A stretch of 64,000 bases of DNA from Porphyromonas sp. (lineage in GTDB: Bacteria; Bacteroidota; Bacteroidia; Bacteroidales; Porphyromonadaceae): positions 52,458 through 116,457 of the forward strand of contig JASBZK010000001.1 in assembly GCA_029983505.1 (NCBI GenBank). Direction: 5' to 3'. The notes under the pieces are model-generated. The model worked only from the letters and a program-made list of their open reading frames with translations. It searched no databases and was not told the origin of the DNA. Below, piece by piece: positions 50,859 through 59,728 of this stretch (its first letter is position 1; each line of letters begins with the position of its first letter). The position numbers and the translations under genes were made by a program.

Positions 50859-51608
50859 TCAGAAGATGGTGAGAAACGGGGAGAGGAGGGCGCGGTAGGC
50901 GGAGGTGTAAGCTCCGAGTTCGTCGAGTATCGTGAGCGTTTCCTCTGAGGGTAAAGCATAGGCTCCATCCTCCGAAGACAACCGCTCAACGTGCGAAGAG
51001 CCCTCTTTGTGTCCAAAAGTGGCGACGACGCGCTTCGGAGACTTTCGCGGAGTGGTGTGAATCATCGTCCGCGAGAGGAGACGGAGACCGGTACGCTCCG
51101 CGGCAGAGGAAAAGTCCTCAAGAATGTTGGTGGGGAAAATCATCATCACCCGACCGTCCGCCTTAAGCATTTCCGAAGACTTTTGGAGCAGGGAGAGGGG
51201 TGTGAGGCGGCCGAAGTGCCGGGCAAGCGTCCGCCTTTCATCCTCCGAGCCGTGGGTGGCGGTGAAGTAGGGGGGATTGGAGAGGATGAGGTCGAAAGGC
51301 TCCTCCGGAAGGTAGCGGAGGAAATCGCCCTCTATGACTTCGATCCGGTCACGGAAAGGCGACGCAAGGACATTGTCCCGGGCTTCCTCAAATGAGGCGT
51401 GGTCTGTCTCGATGCCGACGATGCGGGCACGAAAGGGTTCCGTCGTCTGTGCCGCCATCAGGGCAATGAGGCCGGTGCCGGTGCCGATGTCGAGGATGCG
51501 TGCGGCTTTTTGTCGAAGTGCGAGGTCCCCTCCGATGGCTCCGAGGAGCGTGCCGTCCGTACCCACTTTCATGGCCGAGAGCGACTGGCGGACGGAAAAG
51601 CGCTTCAT
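50859..51608 (-). CDS. trmN6: tRNA1(Val) adenine-37 N6-methyltransferase
   Basis: 249 residues from ATG 51608 (MKRFSVRQSLSAMKVGTDGTLLGA). This start makes an ATGA overlap with the stop of the glycosyltransferase gene, whereas the GTG at 51626 overlaps it by 22 bp. SAM motif ILDIGTGTGLIALM and catalytic NPPY (LILSNPPYFTATHGSEDERRTLARH) place it in the YfiC family. Its coupling to a glycosyltransferase appears fortuitous. Confidence 0.92.
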   Translation of the reverse strand: MKRFSVRQSLSAMKVGTDGTLLGAIGGDLALRQKAARILDIGTGTGLIALMAAQTTEPFRARIVGIETDHASFEEARDNVLASPFRDRIEVIEGDFLRYLPEEPFDLILSNPPYFTATHGSEDERRTLARHFGRLTPLSLLQKSSEMLKADGRVMMIFPTNILEDFSSAAERTGLRLLSRTMIHTTPRKSPKRVVATFGHKEGSSHVERLSSEDGAYALPSEETLTILDELGAYTSAYRALLSPFLTIF

Positions 51609-53407
51609 CCGAAAAGTTTCCGCCACAGCTCTTTGAGTTTGTAGTAGCCTTTGGCGGCTTTGTTATTGTGCCACGTGTAGTACCTCTTCAGAATCCCGTA
51701 GGCCTCTTCGTCTTCGACGGGAGGGCGCTTTTCGGCATAGAGAGGGTAGGGAGAGACAGCGGTGCGGTAGCGGTCATCCCCGGAGGAGTGTACGCCGGTG
51801 CCGTCGAAGCCGGCATTACGGACGAGGGCGGGCGAGGAGTTTACGGAGAGGAGACCGTGTAGCAAAAGCGAGGCGTGCCAACGCACCGCCCACGAATTAT
51901 TCTCACCCAGCGTCTGACGGCGGAGCATCCGCGTGAATTTCTGAAACCCTCCGTAGTCGAAGTGTGCCTCCATCTCCGGCTGTGCTTCGATGGCTCTCAG
52001 GAGCTTCAGTCCATCCGGCTCCCAGTACTTTTCCCACCTGTCCCGCCACGTCGCCCAGCCCCAGCTGCCGGCGAAGCGGAGAAGGTGGTTGTTCCTCAGC
52101 CCTCTTGAGGCGTAAAAAGTCCCTGCGTGGACGTGCGCCACTTCGGGAACCCCTTCGTACAGTTCGAGGACGTCGTTCATCCAGCGGAGGAAGTAGGGGG
52201 AGAGACGAAGGTCGTCTTCGAGGACGATGAGGCGGTCGTACTGCTGAAAAAGACGGGTGGCGCTTGAAGTGACGTTTTCGGCAAGACCCTTATTCTCTTC
52301 GTTTTGGGTGAAAGTGACGAGTGCGTTTTCGTCCGCCGCTTTTTGGCAAATCGCCCGTACCTCTTCCCACTCTTCTCCCGAGCCTCCGTCTTGGACGATA
52401 TGGAGCAGCGTCCGCCCGGCCTCGGGGTTGGCAAAAAAGTCCGCTAAGAGCTTCGCAGTGTGGCGGGGACGGTTGTAGACGAGGAGCAGGACGGGAGCGA
52501 AAACCTTGCGCCCATAGGCTCTTTTGAGCCCCTCGAAGTCAAAGGGCGGTCTCGAGCGCCAGAGCCTTGCCGCTTCCCGGGTGCGCCACAGATCGATGGC
52601 GGTGCCCATATAGAAGTCGTCTTCTTTCGAGATGGAGAAGACGGTGGGCTTCAAGATGCTTTCCGAAAAGCGCTTCAGGGGAGAGAGTCCCGGGTGTACA
52701 AGACGGGAGAGACGGTAGGCGTGGTCGAGGATGTGTTTCTTCTTGGGGTTAAGAGGCTCGTCTTTGCGGAAATGGATGCCCCGGAGGTCGGGAAAGAACC
52801 CGATCTTTTGCCCCGAGAAAAGTACGCGCTCCGCGTAATCGAGATCTTCGCCGTAGTGCGCAAAAAGAGGGCAGAAGAGCCCCACGGAGCAGAGTGTCCG
52901 CATCGGGAGATACCACAGAGCGGCATTGATGAAAGGGAGCTGCAAGAAGTCCTCCTTTTGGAAATCGACCGTCCCGATCGGCTCCAAGTAGTGTCCGAAG
53001 CCTTTTTCCGGGGCACTGTACTCCCGGTCACGGTAGTGGACGGGCGAAGCGATGCCTATGGTCGTGTCTCTGTCCGTCCGGTCCGCAAGGGTGCGGATGG
53101 TGTCTGCCGTGACAGAGGCATCCTGATTAAGGAGGAAGACGCCCCGGTACCCTTCTACGACGGCTTTTTCGAGACCGAGATTATTGGCTTTCCCGAAGCC
53201 TAAATTTACGCGGCTCTCCCACACCTCAGTAAAGGGATAGCCCCCTCTTACCGCGTCAGCCGTGCCGTCCGAGGAGGCGTTGTCTATGACGAGGATGTCC
53301 AGCCCCTCACGATCTTCCGCGAATGGCGAAAGGCATTCCTTGAGCCAGGGAGTGCCTTCGTAGGTCACAAGGATGACCAATATGGTGTCTGACTTGGAGC
53401 CTGCCAT
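51605..53407 (-). CDS. two-domain glycosyltransferase (GT2 + GNT-I-like)
   Basis: 600 residues from ATG 53407 (MAGSKSDTILVILVTYEGTP). Domain 1 (about 1-290) is a rhamnosyltransferase-like GT2: LVIDNASSDGTADAV, GFGKANNLGL and LLNQDAS. Domain 2 (about 310-600) starts APVLLLVYNRPRHTAKLLADFF and has DGGSGEEWEEV, the metal site IVLEDDLRLSPYFLRWMNDVLELY and SWGWATWRDRW, as in the HlpA/GNT-I-like transferases. Both sites look intact, so one polypeptide could add two sugars in sequence. Probable role in surface polysaccharide synthesis. Confidence 0.9.
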   Translation of the reverse strand: MAGSKSDTILVILVTYEGTPWLKECLSPFAEDREGLDILVIDNASSDGTADAVRGGYPFTEVWESRVNLGFGKANNLGLEKAVVEGYRGVFLLNQDASVTADTIRTLADRTDRDTTIGIASPVHYRDREYSAPEKGFGHYLEPIGTVDFQKEDFLQLPFINAALWYLPMRTLCSVGLFCPLFAHYGEDLDYAERVLFSGQKIGFFPDLRGIHFRKDEPLNPKKKHILDHAYRLSRLVHPGLSPLKRFSESILKPTVFSISKEDDFYMGTAIDLWRTREAARLWRSRPPFDFEGLKRAYGRKVFAPVLLLVYNRPRHTAKLLADFFANPEAGRTLLHIVQDGGSGEEWEEVRAICQKAADENALVTFTQNEENKGLAENVTSSATRLFQQYDRLIVLEDDLRLSPYFLRWMNDVLELYEGVPEVAHVHAGTFYASRGLRNNHLLRFAGSWGWATWRDRWEKYWEPDGLKLLRAIEAQPEMEAHFDYGGFQKFTRMLRRQTLGENNSWAVRWHASLLLHGLLSVNSSPALVRNAGFDGTGVHSSGDDRYRTAVSPYPLYAEKRPPVEDEEAYGILKRYYTWHNNKAAKGYYKLKELWRKLFG

Positions 53408-53419
53408 AGGAGAAAATTT

Positions 53420-53498
53420 GGTACGTACCGGGAGACTTTTTTCGGTCAAGCCGAAGTTTCGGGGAGACACGTACCGCGAGAATCGTCTCGGTACGTCC
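53420..53498. repeat. paired palindromic repeat (REPIN-like), locus 14
   Basis: Hairpin A around 53420-53460 (GGTACGTACCGGGAGA with GGTCAAGCCGAAGTTTC) and hairpin B at 53466-53498 (ACACGTACCGCGAGA / TCTCGGTACGTCCG). Confidence 0.75.
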
Positions 53499-53515
53499 GA
53501 AAATGCGGGCGGACT

Positions 53516-55315
53516 TTACCGCTCTGCGCGTTTGCGGTCGAGGTCGGAGAGGAGGATCTTGCGGAGCCGCATACTCTTGGGGGTCACTTCGACGTATTCG
53601 TCGGACTTGATCCACTCGAGGGCGTCTTCGAGAGAGAATTTGGTCGCGGGTGCGAGCGAAACTTTGTCGTCGGACCCGGAGGCGCGCATATTGGTGAGCT
53701 TCTTGGACTTCGTGACGTTGACGGGGAGGTCTTTGTCTTTCGTGTGCTCGCCTACGATCTGCCCTTCGTACACTTCGTCGCCGGGCTCTATGAAGAATCG
53801 TCCGCGGCTCTGAAGGTTATTGAGCGCGTAGGCATAGGCCTGACCGCTCTCGAGGGTCACGATGGAGCCGTTGGAGCGACCGGGGAGGTCGCCTTTCCAC
53901 GGCTCGAAGTCGAGGAACCGGTGCGCCACGATGGCTTCGCCGCTGGAGGCGGTGAGCGCCTGGTTATTAAGACCGATGATGCCTCTGGAGGGAATCTTGA
54001 ACTGGACGACGACACGGTCGTTTTTGGTCTCCATCATCGTCATCTCGCCCTTTCGCTTCGTGACGATGTCGATGATTTTACTGGAGGACTCTTCGGGGAC
54101 GCTGATGGTGAGCTCTTCGATCGGCTCGCACTTCTGCCCGTTGATTTCCTTGATGATGACTTGTGGCTGTCCCACCTGGAGCTCGTAGCCTTCGCGCCTC
54201 ATCGTCTCGATAAGGACGGAGAGGTGCAGCACCCCGCGACCGAAGACATTCCAGGAGTCGGCGGACTCCGTGGGCTCGACCCGGAGGGCGAGGTTCTTGT
54301 CCAGCTCTTTCATCAGACGGTCGTGGATGTGGCGGCTCGTGACGTACTTGCCTTCCCGACCGAAGAAGGGGGAGTTATTGATGGTGAAGAGCATACTCAT
54401 CGTAGGCTCGTCCACGGCGATGGTGGGCAGTGCTTCGGGGGCGGAGCTGTCGGCGATGGTCTCCCCGATCTCGAAGTTTTCGAGACCGATGACGGCGCAG
54501 ATGTCGCCGCAGGGGACTTCGGAGACTTTTTTGCGCCCCATACCTTCGAAGACATTCAGTTCCTTTATCTTACTGGAGACCTGGGTGCCGTCCCTCTTGA
54601 TGAGGACGAGGTTCTCGCCCTCTTTGAGCGTGCCTCTGTGGACGCGTCCGATGGCGATGCGCCCCACGTAGCTCGAGTAGTCCAGAGAGGTGATGAGCAT
54701 CTGTGAGGGACCTTCGACGTACTCGGGTGCGGGGATGTACTCAATAATGGCGTCGAGGAGATCCGTGATGTCGCTTTTGGGTTCTGTCCAACCGTCTTTG
54801 GACATCCAGCCCTGCTTTGCGGAGCCGAAGATGGTGGGGAAGTCGAGCTGATCTTCCGTGGCATCGAGGTTGAACATCAGGTCAAAGACCTGCTCCTGGA
54901 CTTCGTCGGGCCGGCAGTTTTCTTTGTCCACCTTGTTGATGACGACGATGGGCTTCAAGCCGATCTCGATGGCTTTGCCGAGGACGAAACGGGTCTGGGG
55001 CATAGGACCTTCGAAAGCATCGACGAGGAGGAGACAGCCGTCCGCCATATTGAGGACGCGCTCTACTTCGCCGCCGAAGTCGGCGTGCCCGGGCGTGTCG
55101 ATGATGTTGATCTTGGTGCCTTTATAGTTTATGGAGACGTTTTTGGACACGATGGTGATGCCGCGTTCGCGCTCAAGATCGTTGCTGTCGAGGACTTGAT
55201 CCGGCATCTCGCTCGGATCACGGAATAGTTTGCCCGCTTCGAGCATACGGTCTACGAGGGAAGTCTTGCCATGGTCGACGTGTGCGATGATGGCGATATT
55301 GCGGATGTTTTGCAT
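53516..55315 (-). CDS. typA: translational GTPase TypA/BipA
   Basis: 599 residues. GTPase motifs are AHVDHGKTSL, ERGITIVSKN, DTPGHADFGGEVERVL and NKVDKENCRP. The BipA C-terminal part contains RGIIGLNNQALTASSG and ends MRLRKILLSDLDRKRAER. It assists 50S assembly under stress. Divergent from ftsL, with promoter boxes 13 bp apart. Confidence 0.98.
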   Translation of the reverse strand: MQNIRNIAIIAHVDHGKTSLVDRMLEAGKLFRDPSEMPDQVLDSNDLERERGITIVSKNVSINYKGTKINIIDTPGHADFGGEVERVLNMADGCLLLVDAFEGPMPQTRFVLGKAIEIGLKPIVVINKVDKENCRPDEVQEQVFDLMFNLDATEDQLDFPTIFGSAKQGWMSKDGWTEPKSDITDLLDAIIEYIPAPEYVEGPSQMLITSLDYSSYVGRIAIGRVHRGTLKEGENLVLIKRDGTQVSSKIKELNVFEGMGRKKVSEVPCGDICAVIGLENFEIGETIADSSAPEALPTIAVDEPTMSMLFTINNSPFFGREGKYVTSRHIHDRLMKELDKNLALRVEPTESADSWNVFGRGVLHLSVLIETMRREGYELQVGQPQVIIKEINGQKCEPIEELTISVPEESSSKIIDIVTKRKGEMTMMETKNDRVVVQFKIPSRGIIGLNNQALTASSGEAIVAHRFLDFEPWKGDLPGRSNGSIVTLESGQAYAYALNNLQSRGRFFIEPGDEVYEGQIVGEHTKDKDLPVNVTKSKKLTNMRASGSDDKVSLAPATKFSLEDALEWIKSDEYVEVTPKSMRLRKILLSDLDRKRAER

Positions 55316-55403
55316 ATTGTTTCTGAATAAATAGTGCGGCGTGTTGTTTCTGTCGCGGAAACGAAGCGTCTCTTTTTGTCCTTTTGTCTATTAAAAATAC
55401 GGG

Positions 55404-55411
55404 CAAATTTA
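55404..55411 (-). promoter_or_regulatory. typA -7 element
   Basis: Minus strand TAAATTTG, 89 bp before the start codon, 13 bp from the opposite-facing ftsL box. Confidence 0.5.
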
Positions 55412-55424
55412 CCCAAATCCTTTG

Positions 55425-55432
55425 TACCTTTG
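55425..55432 (+). promoter_or_regulatory. ftsL/dcw -7 element
   Basis: TACCTTTG, 19 bp before ATG 55452, giving a leader of about 12 bases. This is the first promoter of the dcw run and supports 55452 over an earlier in-frame start at 55422. Confidence 0.6.
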
Positions 55433-55451
55433 TAGTAAGAACGATTTCAGT

Positions 55452-55823
55452 ATGGCAAGCAAGGAGTACGGGCAGTCCGTCCCGAGGGGCGGACGCCTCA
55501 ATAATACCACGGTCAAAGACCGTATCTGGCAGGTGACCCAGGGTACGTTTTTGGAGAAAAAGTTTACTCTAAAGAACGCCTCTTGGCTCATCGCTTTCGT
55601 CCTGCTTTTCCTTGCCCAAGGGGTGAATAGCTACACCCTACTGAGAAGCAAAAAAGAAGTGGCCCTCCTCTCCCGCGAGATCTCGGAGCTCCGCATGGAG
55701 CAGATCACCGTGGAGACCACTCTGATGGGGGCACGGAGGCTCTCTTCGATCGAGAATAGGGTACAGGAAGAGTCGCTTGACCTCTCCATCCCCAAGAACC
55801 CGCCCATCATCATCAATAAGTAA
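55452..55823 (+). CDS. ftsL: FtsL-like division protein
   Basis: 123 residues, bitopic. An N-terminal cytoplasmic part of about 45 residues precedes one membrane helix (ASWLIAFVLLFLAQGVNSYTLL) and a periplasmic coiled coil (LRSKKEVALLSREISELRMEQITVETTLMGARRLSSIENRVQE). It is recognised by shape and position just before ftsI rather than by strong sequence identity. The usual upstream neighbours mraZ and rsmH are not here. Confidence 0.85.
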   Translation: MASKEYGQSVPRGGRLNNTTVKDRIWQVTQGTFLEKKFTLKNASWLIAFVLLFLAQGVNSYTLLRSKKEVALLSREISELRMEQITVETTLMGARRLSSIENRVQEESLDLSIPKNPPIIINK

Positions 55824-55829
55824 GACAAA

Positions 55830-58016
55830 GTGATCCGCGATTACGACGCCAACGGCTTGGGACGGGATGCAGGCGACGGCACTGTACGGAGAAGGGGACG
55901 GTCGGCCTACCTCTCCTACCTCCTCGTCGGTCTCGTCCTCACCCTGCTCTCCCTCCTCATCCTCGTGCGCACGATATGGACTGCCACGGTGGATGCGGCC
56001 GACTGGCGCGCCCTAAATGCCAATATGAAGCTCGAAAACCGACCCTCACAGCCGGTGAGAGGAAACATCTTCTCCGACACCGGTTCGCCCTTGGCGGTGA
56101 GCGTGCCGAGGTACGACACGCGCATTGATTTCCGTGCGGGAGGATTCGACAGGGCGTTCTTTATGGAGAAAGTCGACTCTCTGGCGCAGAGTCTGAGCTC
56201 GTTCTTTGGGGACAGGAGCGCGGCGTCGTACCGCGCCCACCTGCTGCGCGGACTCGAAAGAGGCAGCCGCTCCTGGAAAGTCGTGGACCGCGAAGTAACC
56301 CACACCGAGCTTAGGGCGATGCAGGAGATGCCCTACCTGAGGACGAAAAACAAAAATAAGACGGGCTTCACCACCACGAGATACATACGCCGCGTGATGC
56401 CTTACGGAAGCCTCGCCGGTCGCACCATAGGCAGTCTCAAGAGAGATCCGGACAGCATCGGCATCACTCACGGTAATAGCGGTCTTGAGCTCGCCTTCGA
56501 TGAGGTGCTTTGCGGTAAGCAGGGGCTCGACCGGTTTATCTTTGTGCCCGGCACCTGGGTGAGAGACCCTGTGCGCTTGCCCGAGAACGGGATGAACGTC
56601 TTCACCACCATCAATGTCGACATCCAGGACATCACGGAGCGCGCCCTCAGGGAAGAACTGACCCGCGTGGACGCCGACTGGGGTACCGCCGTCGTGATGG
56701 AAGTGAAGACCGGGGCCATCAAAGCCATAGCCAATCTCGACCGCGTGGGTGAGGGAAACTATCAGGAGCGTACGAACCACGCCCTCGCCGACCTATTGGA
56801 GCCGGGATCCACGTTCAAGTCCATATCCCTCCTCGCCGCACTGGAGACGGGGAAGATTCAGCCCGAAGACACCGTCGACGTGGGCAACGGTCTCTACCGT
56901 GTCGGCAAAGGGCTGACCATCGTGGATCATAACGCCCACAAAGGCGGCTACGGTAAGATCACGTTGAAGCAGGTGTTGGGGTTCTCTTCCAACGTCGGTA
57001 CCGCCCTCGAAGTGATGCGCGCCTTCGGCAAGCCGGGACCTTCCAACAATAGGGCTTTTTACGATGCGCTCAACAAAATGAACGTCTTCGACAAGATCGA
57101 CCTTGAAATACCGGGCACGGCCAAACCCTACGTCAACCCCCATCCCGAAGAGTGGCAAAACGGTGCCATGCCCTGGATCTCCTTCGGCTACCAGGTACAG
57201 ATGCCCCCCATCTACACGCTCCGCTTCTATAATGCCGTCGCCAACGGCGGTAAGATGATGGAACCCTACTTGGTCACCAAAGTCTCCAATCACGACGAGA
57301 CATTCTACGAAAACGGACCTAAGGTGGTGAACGAAAAAATAGCCTCCGACGACGCACTCGAAAAGATACGGATGATGATCCGAAGCGTGGTCACCGAAGG
57401 GACGGGGAAGGCTATGGACTCGCCTTACGTCCTCATCGCGGGCAAGACCGGCACCGCTCAGATGCTCGGTCCCGGCGGGTACAAAGGCAACGGGCATAAC
57501 GTCACTTTCTGCGGCTACTTTCCTGCCGACAATCCCATTTATTCCTGTATCGTCGTCGTCAGTCACCCGAGAGGCGTCTATCCTTCCGGCTCCATCCCAG
57601 GAGCCGTGCTGCGTGCAGTGGCGGAGCAATCGGTTGCCACGTCCAACGAAGTCAGACTGGAGGCTCTTCGGCCCGACTCTGCGGCCACTTTCGACCAAAG
57701 CGTAGGCGGCGGTCTGCTCTCCAACGTGGAGCGGGCAAGTCGCCTTGCGGGCGTCAAGCTCGGGGAGATCCCGGGTGACGGTCATTGGGTAACCTATTCC
57801 CGTCGTGACTCTGTCCGGGAGATGCGTCTCACAGACCCTGCCACCACCCGTATGCCCAACCTCACCGGAATGTCCGTCTCCGATGCCGTCTTCCTCTCCG
57901 AGATGCTCGGTCTGAATGTCTCTGTTGCCGGCAAGGGCGCCGTCGTGGTGCGTCAGACCATCCCTCCGGAGCGGACGGTACGCGAAGGCAACTCCGTCAC
58001 ACTCATATTGAATTAG
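55830..58016 (+). CDS. ftsI: division transpeptidase (PBP3/FtsI) with C-terminal PASTA
   Basis: 728 residues starting at GTG 55830, 6 bp after ftsL. A membrane helix (about 28-50, LSYLLVGLVLTLLSLLILVRTIW) and a dimerisation domain (RGNIFSDTGSPLAVSVPRYD) come first. The transpeptidase has SxxK at Ser327-Lys330 (EPGSTFK), SSN (LGFSSNVGT) and KTGTA at 539. A single C-terminal PASTA domain is MPNLTGMSVSDAVFLSEMLGL...RTVREGNSVTLIL. It cross-links septal peptidoglycan. Confidence 0.95.
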   Translation: MIRDYDANGLGRDAGDGTVRRRGRSAYLSYLLVGLVLTLLSLLILVRTIWTATVDAADWRALNANMKLENRPSQPVRGNIFSDTGSPLAVSVPRYDTRIDFRAGGFDRAFFMEKVDSLAQSLSSFFGDRSAASYRAHLLRGLERGSRSWKVVDREVTHTELRAMQEMPYLRTKNKNKTGFTTTRYIRRVMPYGSLAGRTIGSLKRDPDSIGITHGNSGLELAFDEVLCGKQGLDRFIFVPGTWVRDPVRLPENGMNVFTTINVDIQDITERALREELTRVDADWGTAVVMEVKTGAIKAIANLDRVGEGNYQERTNHALADLLEPGSTFKSISLLAALETGKIQPEDTVDVGNGLYRVGKGLTIVDHNAHKGGYGKITLKQVLGFSSNVGTALEVMRAFGKPGPSNNRAFYDALNKMNVFDKIDLEIPGTAKPYVNPHPEEWQNGAMPWISFGYQVQMPPIYTLRFYNAVANGGKMMEPYLVTKVSNHDETFYENGPKVVNEKIASDDALEKIRMMIRSVVTEGTGKAMDSPYVLIAGKTGTAQMLGPGGYKGNGHNVTFCGYFPADNPIYSCIVVVSHPRGVYPSGSIPGAVLRAVAEQSVATSNEVRLEALRPDSAATFDQSVGGGLLSNVERASRLAGVKLGEIPGDGHWVTYSRRDSVREMRLTDPATTRMPNLTGMSVSDAVFLSEMLGLNVSVAGKGAVVVRQTIPPERTVREGNSVTLILN

Positions 58017-58064
58017 TCAGCACCGCCAAATAGTTCCACTTCTTAAGCACTTACCGCTTATTTT

Positions 58065-59528
58065 ATGTTGCTCAATAAATTGATGAAAGGCATCGCCCAC
58101 GAACTCATTCAGGGCGATGGTAATGAAGAGATAAAAAAGATTACCAACGACTCCCGTCAGGTCGGAGCGGGCGAACTCTTCGTGGCGCTCCGCGGAGCGC
58201 TCACGGACGGTCACGACTACATCGATCAGTCCATCGAGAAAGGGGCTATAGCCATCCTCTGCGAGACGATCCCCGAGACCCGGAAGCCCGGCGTCGCCTA
58301 CCTCAGAGTGGAGCATACCGATGCCGTCATCGGCGAGCTGGCTGCCAACTTTTACGACCACCCTTCGGAGAAACTCAAGCTCGTCGGCGTAACCGGCACC
58401 AACGGCAAAACCACTATTGCGACTCTGCTTTACCGCCTCTTCAACGGTCTTGGGCACAAAAGCGGTCTCATCAGCACGGTCTGTGTCATCGTGGACAAAG
58501 AGGAGATCCCGTCCAAGCTCACCACTCCGGACGCGCTGTCGTTGCAGAAGTATTTTGCCCAAATGGTCGACGCAGGCTGCGAGTATGCCTTTATGGAGGT
58601 CTCGAGCCACTCCGTGGTGCAGCACCGCATCGGGGGGGCGTACTTCCGCGGGGGTATCTTCACCAATCTCACGCGTGACCACCTCGACTTCCACAAGACT
58701 TTTGAGAACTACCTCCACGCCAAGCAGTCCTTCTTCGACGACCTGCCAAAGGAAGCCTTTGCCCTTACCAATTTGGATGAGACAAACGGCGCCGTGATGG
58801 TTCAGAATACGAAAGCCGACGTCTACGGCTACGCCCTCAAGCGTGATGCAGACTTCAAAGGGCGCATCCTCGAGCAGCACCTCGACGGCACGGATATGCT
58901 TTTTGACGGTACGGAGGCGACGACAAGGCTTGTCGGCACGTTCAATGCCTACAACCTCCTTGCGGTCTACGGCGCAGCCCTCCTTCTCGGAGCGCCCAAG
59001 GACGAAGTGCTCCGCGTACTCTCTTCGCTCAGGCCTGTGGACGGACGCTTCCAGACGCTTACTTCCCCTAAAGGCTACGTCGCCATCGTCGACTATGCCC
59101 ATACTCCGGATGCTCTGAAAAACGTCCTTGAGACGCTCTCCGACCTCCAAAAACACCACGGAGGCCGGATCATCACCGTCGTGGGTGCGGGAGGGAACCG
59201 CGACCACGGCAAGCGTCCGATAATGGCCTCTACGGCAGCCGGTCTCTCGGATATCCTCATACTCACTTCCGACAATCCCCGCGATGAAGATCCCGAGACC
59301 ATCCTGGATATGATGTGGGAGGGCTTGAGCCCGGAGGACGTGAACCACTCGCTCCGCATCACTTCGAGGCGGGAAGCGATCCGCACGGCCTGCACTATGG
59401 CTCTCCCCAAGGACATCGTGCTCATCGCGGGTAAAGGACACGAGACGTATCAGGAGGTCAAAGGGGTGCGCCACCACTTCAGCGACGTGGAAGAGGTTCA
59501 AATGGTTTTCGATGCCCAAAAACAGTAA
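58065..59528 (+). CDS. murE: UDP-MurNAc-tripeptide synthetase MurE, DAP-adding
   Basis: 487 residues. ATP site TGTNGKTTIATL, and the amino-acid selecting motif DNPR in TSDNPRDEDPETI, which marks the meso-diaminopimelate type (not lysine). C-terminal KGHETYQEVKGVRHHFSD. 48 bp after ftsI. A palindromic repeat separates it from mraY. Confidence 0.97.
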   Translation: MLLNKLMKGIAHELIQGDGNEEIKKITNDSRQVGAGELFVALRGALTDGHDYIDQSIEKGAIAILCETIPETRKPGVAYLRVEHTDAVIGELAANFYDHPSEKLKLVGVTGTNGKTTIATLLYRLFNGLGHKSGLISTVCVIVDKEEIPSKLTTPDALSLQKYFAQMVDAGCEYAFMEVSSHSVVQHRIGGAYFRGGIFTNLTRDHLDFHKTFENYLHAKQSFFDDLPKEAFALTNLDETNGAVMVQNTKADVYGYALKRDADFKGRILEQHLDGTDMLFDGTEATTRLVGTFNAYNLLAVYGAALLLGAPKDEVLRVLSSLRPVDGRFQTLTSPKGYVAIVDYAHTPDALKNVLETLSDLQKHHGGRIITVVGAGGNRDHGKRPIMASTAAGLSDILILTSDNPRDEDPETILDMMWEGLSPEDVNHSLRITSRREAIRTACTMALPKDIVLIAGKGHETYQEVKGVRHHFSDVEEVQMVFDAQKQ

Positions 59529-59544
59529 CTGCTCTACTTCTTGT

Positions 59545-59629
59545 CCTTTGGGATACAGACCGAAAAAAGTTTTTTGGTCTGTATCAAAGGAAATGCAGGT
59601 ACGGGGCGAAAAACTTTTTTCGGTCTGAC
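59545..59629. repeat. paired palindromic repeat (REPIN-like), locus 15
   Basis: Hairpin A at 59545-59590 has nearly perfect arms (CCTTTGGGATACAGACC and GGTCTGTATCAAAGG around AAAAAA/TTTTTT). Hairpin B at 59598-59629 (GGTACGGGGCGAAAAA / TTTTTTCGGTCTGAC). It lies inside the dcw gene run, between murE and mraY. Confidence 0.85.
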
Positions 59630-59728
59630 AAAAAAAAATCCGTGTCCTTCACCGGATCTCCTGCTGCATCCGAGAGGCTAAAGAAGACACGTCCAATCAA
59701 GTCAAAAACTTAATCACAGTCTAAGCGA

